Source: Anaerolineae bacterium
GTDB lineage: Bacteria; Chloroflexota; Anaerolineae; Aggregatilineales; UBA3940
Length of the DNA: 46,518 bases
Reading direction: 5' to 3'
Assembly (NCBI GenBank): GCA_016928235.1
Contig: JAFGLD010000012.1
Span: forward strand, 1-46,518
The notes beneath the pieces are model-generated. The model saw only the letters and a program-made list of their open reading frames with translations, searched no databases and was not told the origin of the DNA. Shown here piece after piece: positions 42,977 to 46,518 of the stretch (its first letter is position 1; each line of letters begins with the position of its first letter). A program made the translations under genes and the position numbers.

Positions 42977-44368
42977 TCAGATATTGCCATCTGGTGTTTC
43001 TGTTGCCTTGTATGCGTCCAGGTTGCCCCATGCCCGGTTTTCCCATCGACTTCTCAGATAGGCAAAGGGGCCACAGAGCAGCCCCAGCCGTTCCAGCCTG
43101 TTGAGTTCCCGGGGGAAATCGGTGGGTTTGCCAACATTCTTAGTCGAATTGGGGCTGACCATATGCCTGATACCTTGTGGAAGCTTAATAAGCATATTGA
43201 TGGCATGACGAGGATGGCGCACACAGGCACGTGTTAGATAGGCTGATAGACCTACGCCGTAACCAAATACCTGTCGGCGGAGAGCCTCATATTCTCTGCG
43301 GTGTTGGTGCCATACAATAGCAGCCGGCTCATAAATCAAGCGATAGCCTGCCAGGATAACATCGAGAAACGCTACCAGATCATCACCGCCACGCGCAGAT
43401 GTCCCCACTCCCATCGCTGTGTCAAAACCGCCTATGCTCTCCACTGCTTCCCGGCTGAATGCCATATTTGCTCCGGAGCCAAATATACCAGCAGCATAGG
43501 GATACAATGGGTTATCCTGGCGGTGCTCGGCCATATCGAAAACCTGGGTTGTCAGACCCTTGCTGAAGTTGCTATATTGTTCAAGCCACATCTGGGCCTG
43601 GGTTTCCAATTCGGCAGGCATAATTAAACCGGTCACACAGCCTACTTTGTCGGTAGATCTCATTGCGGAAGCAAGATAGAAAAGCCACCGTTCATCAAGA
43701 CGCAGATCGTCATCGGCAAAGGCCAGAATCGAGCCTCGAGAATGGACAACTCCAGCGTTGTGGGCGCTGGCAAGTCCTGGGCGATCTTCCCGAATGTATC
43801 GCACATGAGATAGATGACCATAGCGGGTCCGGATCATCTCCCAGGTCTCGTCGGTGGCCGGTGCATTATCGACAACGATCACCTCAAATTGCGGGTAGAT
43901 TTGCGCCAAAACGGAATCGAGGGTGGTAGCCAGTTGTGTAGCCCGGTTGCGAGTGGCAATGATGACGCTTGCAAAAGGAGCATTGCCCAGTAAAGCCGCC
44001 CGGTGGGCTTCACAGGGGGGGGTGTTACCGGAGCCTAATCCATCTTGCCTTAGCTCATTGTCTGTCCGGAGGTGCTCGTCAATGGTTTGACCCAACTCTT
44101 CCTGAATGATTTCCGACAAAGCATCCGCCCGTAGCACAGGCTCCGACGGCTGTACCCGGACAATTCCAAGTGGTACCCCATGAAGCTTAACTAATATAAA
44201 GAATGGCGTTACAACATCACAGTCACCAGACGAATCGACATGAAGGTCAATTAATGTCTGGTCTAACTCAACCTCTACGATACAGACGGGTACAAATTCT
44301 GATGGCATTCTGTTTTGAACCGATAAACTAGAGAATCTGCCAAACATAGGCATTAGCAACAGGTTCAT
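42977..44368 (-). CDS. GT2 glycosyltransferase with N-terminal extension
   Basis: A 463-residue family-2 glycosyltransferase. The GT-A domain starts around residue 133 (FASVIIATRNRATQLATTLDSVLAQ), has the DDD metal motif in ILAFADDDLRLDERW, and GGDDLVAFLDVILAG as acceptor/active-site motif near 330. In front lies a ~125-residue extra domain (FVPVCIVEVELDQTLIDL ... GVPLGIVRVQPSEP) that I cannot name; similar extensions precede some actinobacterial and Chloroflexota GT2 enzymes. There is no certain membrane helix. The ATG at 44368 has only a weak ribosome site, and internal methionines at 6, 8 and 21 are possible. It starts three bases after the previous gene's stop, so coupling is likely. Sugar specificity is unknown. 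Confidence 0.82.
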   Translation of the reverse strand: MNLLLMPMFGRFSSLSVQNRMPSEFVPVCIVEVELDQTLIDLHVDSSGDCDVVTPFFILVKLHGVPLGIVRVQPSEPVLRADALSEIIQEELGQTIDEHLRTDNELRQDGLGSGNTPPCEAHRAALLGNAPFASVIIATRNRATQLATTLDSVLAQIYPQFEVIVVDNAPATDETWEMIRTRYGHLSHVRYIREDRPGLASAHNAGVVHSRGSILAFADDDLRLDERWLFYLASAMRSTDKVGCVTGLIMPAELETQAQMWLEQYSNFSKGLTTQVFDMAEHRQDNPLYPYAAGIFGSGANMAFSREAVESIGGFDTAMGVGTSARGGDDLVAFLDVILAGYRLIYEPAAIVWHQHRREYEALRRQVFGYGVGLSAYLTRACVRHPRHAINMLIKLPQGIRHMVSPNSTKNVGKPTDFPRELNRLERLGLLCGPFAYLRSRWENRAWGNLDAYKATETPDGNI

Positions 44369-44371
44369 ATG

Positions 44372-45313
44372 TTACCGAACTGTTCCCCTTGCCCTTATAC
44401 GTTTGGAAATAAGCGCGCTCACATATCCGGCGGTTGTGGTCATCAAGCCGACAATGATAGCGATTGCCCGTGCCAAACCTGCAATATCAAGCCTAAAGAC
44501 TGTGTCGGCAATGCCGCTCAACACCCCAAGTGGCAGTGTGCGGATAGCATAAGTCCGTTCCGAGGCAAGACCAGCCCCAGCCCCAACCTCTCGTGACACA
44601 AGCACTTTCGAGATGCCCTCCGAAAAGCAGCGCCGCATAAAATAGCGCCAAGTGGCCCGTTCAGACGGTACGCGATGATAAACAATAGCACTTGGTTCGA
44701 AGATTATCTGGGCGGGTGGCCATTTTTGCTGTGCCCGGATACAGAGTTCAGTTTCTTCGCACCCTACAGGAAGCTTGCCGATCCGGCCAATATGTGATTG
44801 AAATCCGCCGATATGTTCGAATACATCTTTCCGGAAGGACATGTTACACCCGATCAAATTGCGAATCGGGCTGGTGCTCTGAGGCATCCCTTTGTAAGTA
44901 CAACCAACTACCCAGTCGAACTCTGATGGGAACCAACTTGGACGGCCACAATCCCAACGGGGCACGACCTGGCCTCCAGCGCCTATGACGTTAGGATCGA
45001 CGAAACATCCGGCCAGCATCTCCAGCCAATCCGCGGCCGCAGTGGCATCATCATCCATGAAAGCAACGATATCTGCATGAGCATTGTCTATTCCGGTGTT
45101 ACGTGCTCCTGACAATCCTCTTTCATGGCGATTAGCGATGACCACAACCTGATTAAACCGGGCGGTCACCCGCTCCAAAAGTTCCGGCGCATGATCAATC
45201 ACTACGATGATCTGAACAGGATGGAGGGTTTGACGGGCTAAAGAATCAATGGCAGCACAAATATCTTCCCAACGTTCGTCTGAATAAGCACATATGATGA
45301 CAGAGAAGTCCAA
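44372..45313 (-). CDS. GT2 glycosyltransferase, C-terminal membrane helix
   Basis: A 313-residue family-2 glycosyltransferase. It begins with TTG 45313, supported by AGAGG about eight bases upstream (MDFSVIICAYSDERWEDICAAIDSL). The metal-binding DDD is in IVAFMDDDATAAADW, and the acceptor motif is GCEETELCIRAQ near residue 190. A C-terminal hydrophobic segment (LARAIAIIVGLMTTTAGYVSALI) suggests membrane attachment. GNIG- and GGF-type sugar motifs (VIGAGGQVVPRWD, HIGGFQSHIG) are present. It lies 18 bases after the GNAT/FemAB gene and is followed at once by another GT2. The acceptor may be a lipid-linked or membrane-bound glycan. Confidence 0.85.
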   Translation of the reverse strand: MDFSVIICAYSDERWEDICAAIDSLARQTLHPVQIIVVIDHAPELLERVTARFNQVVVIANRHERGLSGARNTGIDNAHADIVAFMDDDATAAADWLEMLAGCFVDPNVIGAGGQVVPRWDCGRPSWFPSEFDWVVGCTYKGMPQSTSPIRNLIGCNMSFRKDVFEHIGGFQSHIGRIGKLPVGCEETELCIRAQQKWPPAQIIFEPSAIVYHRVPSERATWRYFMRRCFSEGISKVLVSREVGAGAGLASERTYAIRTLPLGVLSGIADTVFRLDIAGLARAIAIIVGLMTTTAGYVSALISKRIRARGTVR

Positions 45314-45331
45314 TAGTTCAACCTCTACTTC

Positions 45332-46387
45332 TTACGTATCCCGAAAGCCGATCATTCTTTTGACTGTATTGCGAAGCTTCTGATCCACCTGCGTGATCGG
45401 AAATCGCTCGATCCGGTACTCGGCATATTCATAAGGAATGGCCCCAAATTGGCGTTTATACATATCGAGTCGCCCCGATGCACCCGACTCACCTAAGTGA
45501 TAGTACCGGCAACCTGCCCGGCAGGCTTCCTCTATGGCAAGCTTCTCCAAGAAAACGCCGGCCTGGGTTTTGTTAGCCAGTTCGCGGTTCATAGCACTCC
45601 GCGTAGCGTGGGCATTTGTCCCTTGCAAAATAATAGATGCTGCTACAGGTTCTCCGTCCAGGGAAGCGATCCAAATGTGACAAGCATCGCCCAGTATGTC
45701 CGCCATCGACTGGAATTTGCGGAGCGGATCGCGCATTTGCCCCCGCCATCGGGCCAGGAACAGAGGCTCATGTTGTTGTTTGGCCCACATCTCAAATGAT
45801 TGTGTTAGCATTTTGTGAAAGGTTGCTACCAGATGCCCCGTTGTGTCACGTTCGATGTGTAGCCCTGCGCGTTCGGCTTTACGAACTGCCCAACGCGCGC
45901 GGTGCTCAAATCGTTTCTCCCAGACTTTCTCAAAACCACCTTCCAGATCAAGCACGTGAGCGAGGCGTGGAATACGCATTGTATTGCGCGGTAATGCTAC
46001 ATTCCATTTGTCTCCATGAAGAGGATTAGGACGGATCGCAATCTGGAAATGATTATTGCTGGAGAGATCAGCAAGGATATCTGCCACATCTTGGGGAATC
46101 AGAGGCTCTGAGCCGATCAATCCACCGATCCCCCAGGCATTGGGGAAAGACATTTCGATAGCAAACAATCTGGCCGGCAAACCCTGTCGTTTGACCATCG
46201 GCAACACAAACTGTCGTCCATCCGACATCTTGTAGAGTCGACTGGCATCCCGGTAATCATGACACCGGCATAAGCAATCTGTCCACTCAGGTGATTGGGT
46301 TACAAGCGCATCCGGATCGCGTTGAATGATCTCATGCCAGATGTCACGCGGTACCGGGCTGATAACATGTTGAATTGTAGTACCCAT
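45332..46387 (-). CDS. FemAB/GNAT-type transferase
   Basis: A 351-residue protein of the FemAB-like GNAT-fold group. FemAB-type features include SPEWTDCLCRCHDYRDASRLYK near the N terminus and a central AGLHIERDTTGHLVATFHKML region. A C-terminal acyltransferase-like half has DGEPVAASIILQGTNAHATRSA, and a CRYYHLGESGASGRLDMYKRQFGA motif that ends the second lobe. In exopolysaccharide loci similar proteins are thought to add amino-acid or acyl groups to the glycan or an envelope carrier. I use ATG 46387; a TTG at 46405 gives a six-residue longer form. It is the first gene of the leftward EPS block visible here, with ~130 bases upstream to the window end. Confidence 0.8.
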   Translation of the reverse strand: MGTTIQHVISPVPRDIWHEIIQRDPDALVTQSPEWTDCLCRCHDYRDASRLYKMSDGRQFVLPMVKRQGLPARLFAIEMSFPNAWGIGGLIGSEPLIPQDVADILADLSSNNHFQIAIRPNPLHGDKWNVALPRNTMRIPRLAHVLDLEGGFEKVWEKRFEHRARWAVRKAERAGLHIERDTTGHLVATFHKMLTQSFEMWAKQQHEPLFLARWRGQMRDPLRKFQSMADILGDACHIWIASLDGEPVAASIILQGTNAHATRSAMNRELANKTQAGVFLEKLAIEEACRAGCRYYHLGESGASGRLDMYKRQFGAIPYEYAEYRIERFPITQVDQKLRNTVKRMIGFRDT

Positions 46388-46518
46388 CGCTCCTTTAACC
46401 CGCAACCTTCCCGATCCGTAGCCGGAATAACTCCTTGAGAACCGATAGCGCGCTCTGAAAACAAGTAGACACCTCGGTGGTTGGAAACCACCCCAGGTTG
46501 TAATCGATGTAAGGATAC
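46388..46518. other. Window end, upstream of the FemAB-like gene
   Basis: It contains a 7-bp palindrome, GGTGGTT at 46476-46482 with AACCACC at 46486-46492, which could be an operator. A GGGAAGG stretch precedes the TTG alternative start of the FemAB-like gene. No other gene is supported. Confidence 0.4.

Noticed and set aside
1..46518. CRISPR arrays, rRNA or tRNA genes, prophage or toxin-antitoxin genes
   Set aside because: No repeat-spacer arrays, tRNA-like T-loop contexts, rRNA stretches, integrase or toxin-antitoxin pairs were seen in any intergenic region.

Overview
The window looks like a chromosomal segment of a moderate-GC bacterium, most probably a Chloroflexota (Anaerolineae-like) lineage. 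This placement is inferred from the gene mix and protein flavour: a glucose-6-phosphate isomerase of the transaldolase-fusion type, a NurA/HerA operon, a CIRCE-controlled groESL, a T-box-controlled valS, selB, a eukaryotic-type kinase and lipoproteins with Pro/Thr-rich stretches. No rRNA or tRNA gene was seen, so the placement is not proven.

Left third (1-19.4 kb), mainly housekeeping. A leftward pgi is divergent from a rightward nurA / HAS-barrel / herA operon for DNA-end processing. Then come a secreted CAP-domain protein overlapping a D-2-hydroxyacid dehydrogenase, and groES-groEL behind a near-consensus promoter with a perfect CIRCE operator and a strong terminator. A leftward pair follows: a coiled-coil protein and the selenocysteine elongation factor selB. 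A 577-bp intergenic stretch (13574-14150) carries a 175-bp MITE-like element with internal 21-bp tandem repeats. A short TPR-like gene follows, then a leftward block of zinc metallopeptidase, thioesterase, Ser/Thr kinase and ftsH.

Middle (19.4-28.6 kb). A frame-broken small gene with an 8-G tract is divergent from a four-gene rightward glycan cluster: GT4 fused to a C-terminal domain, a second GT, a GH130-type phosphorylase/hydrolase and a third GT4. A complete T-box leader with a GUC (Val) specifier and terminator then precedes valS.

Right third (28.6-46.4 kb). Fourteen consecutive leftward genes form an exopolysaccharide (EPS) synthesis and export locus. In transcription order they are: FemAB/GNAT-like protein, two GT2 enzymes, GH16 glucanase-like protein, a flippase fused to an APH-type kinase, a polytopic GT-C/polymerase-like protein, two small membrane proteins, a CPBP protease, a BcsB-like periplasmic protein, a response-regulator receiver fused to a GT2, a polysaccharide deacetylase, a second GH16 lipoprotein and a two-repeat lipoprotein. 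Many junctions are ATGA overlaps. The strongest novelty candidates are the receiver-GT2 fusion, the flippase-kinase fusion and the BcsB-like subunit without a visible BcsA. Together they suggest a phospho-signal-controlled polysaccharide assembly system.
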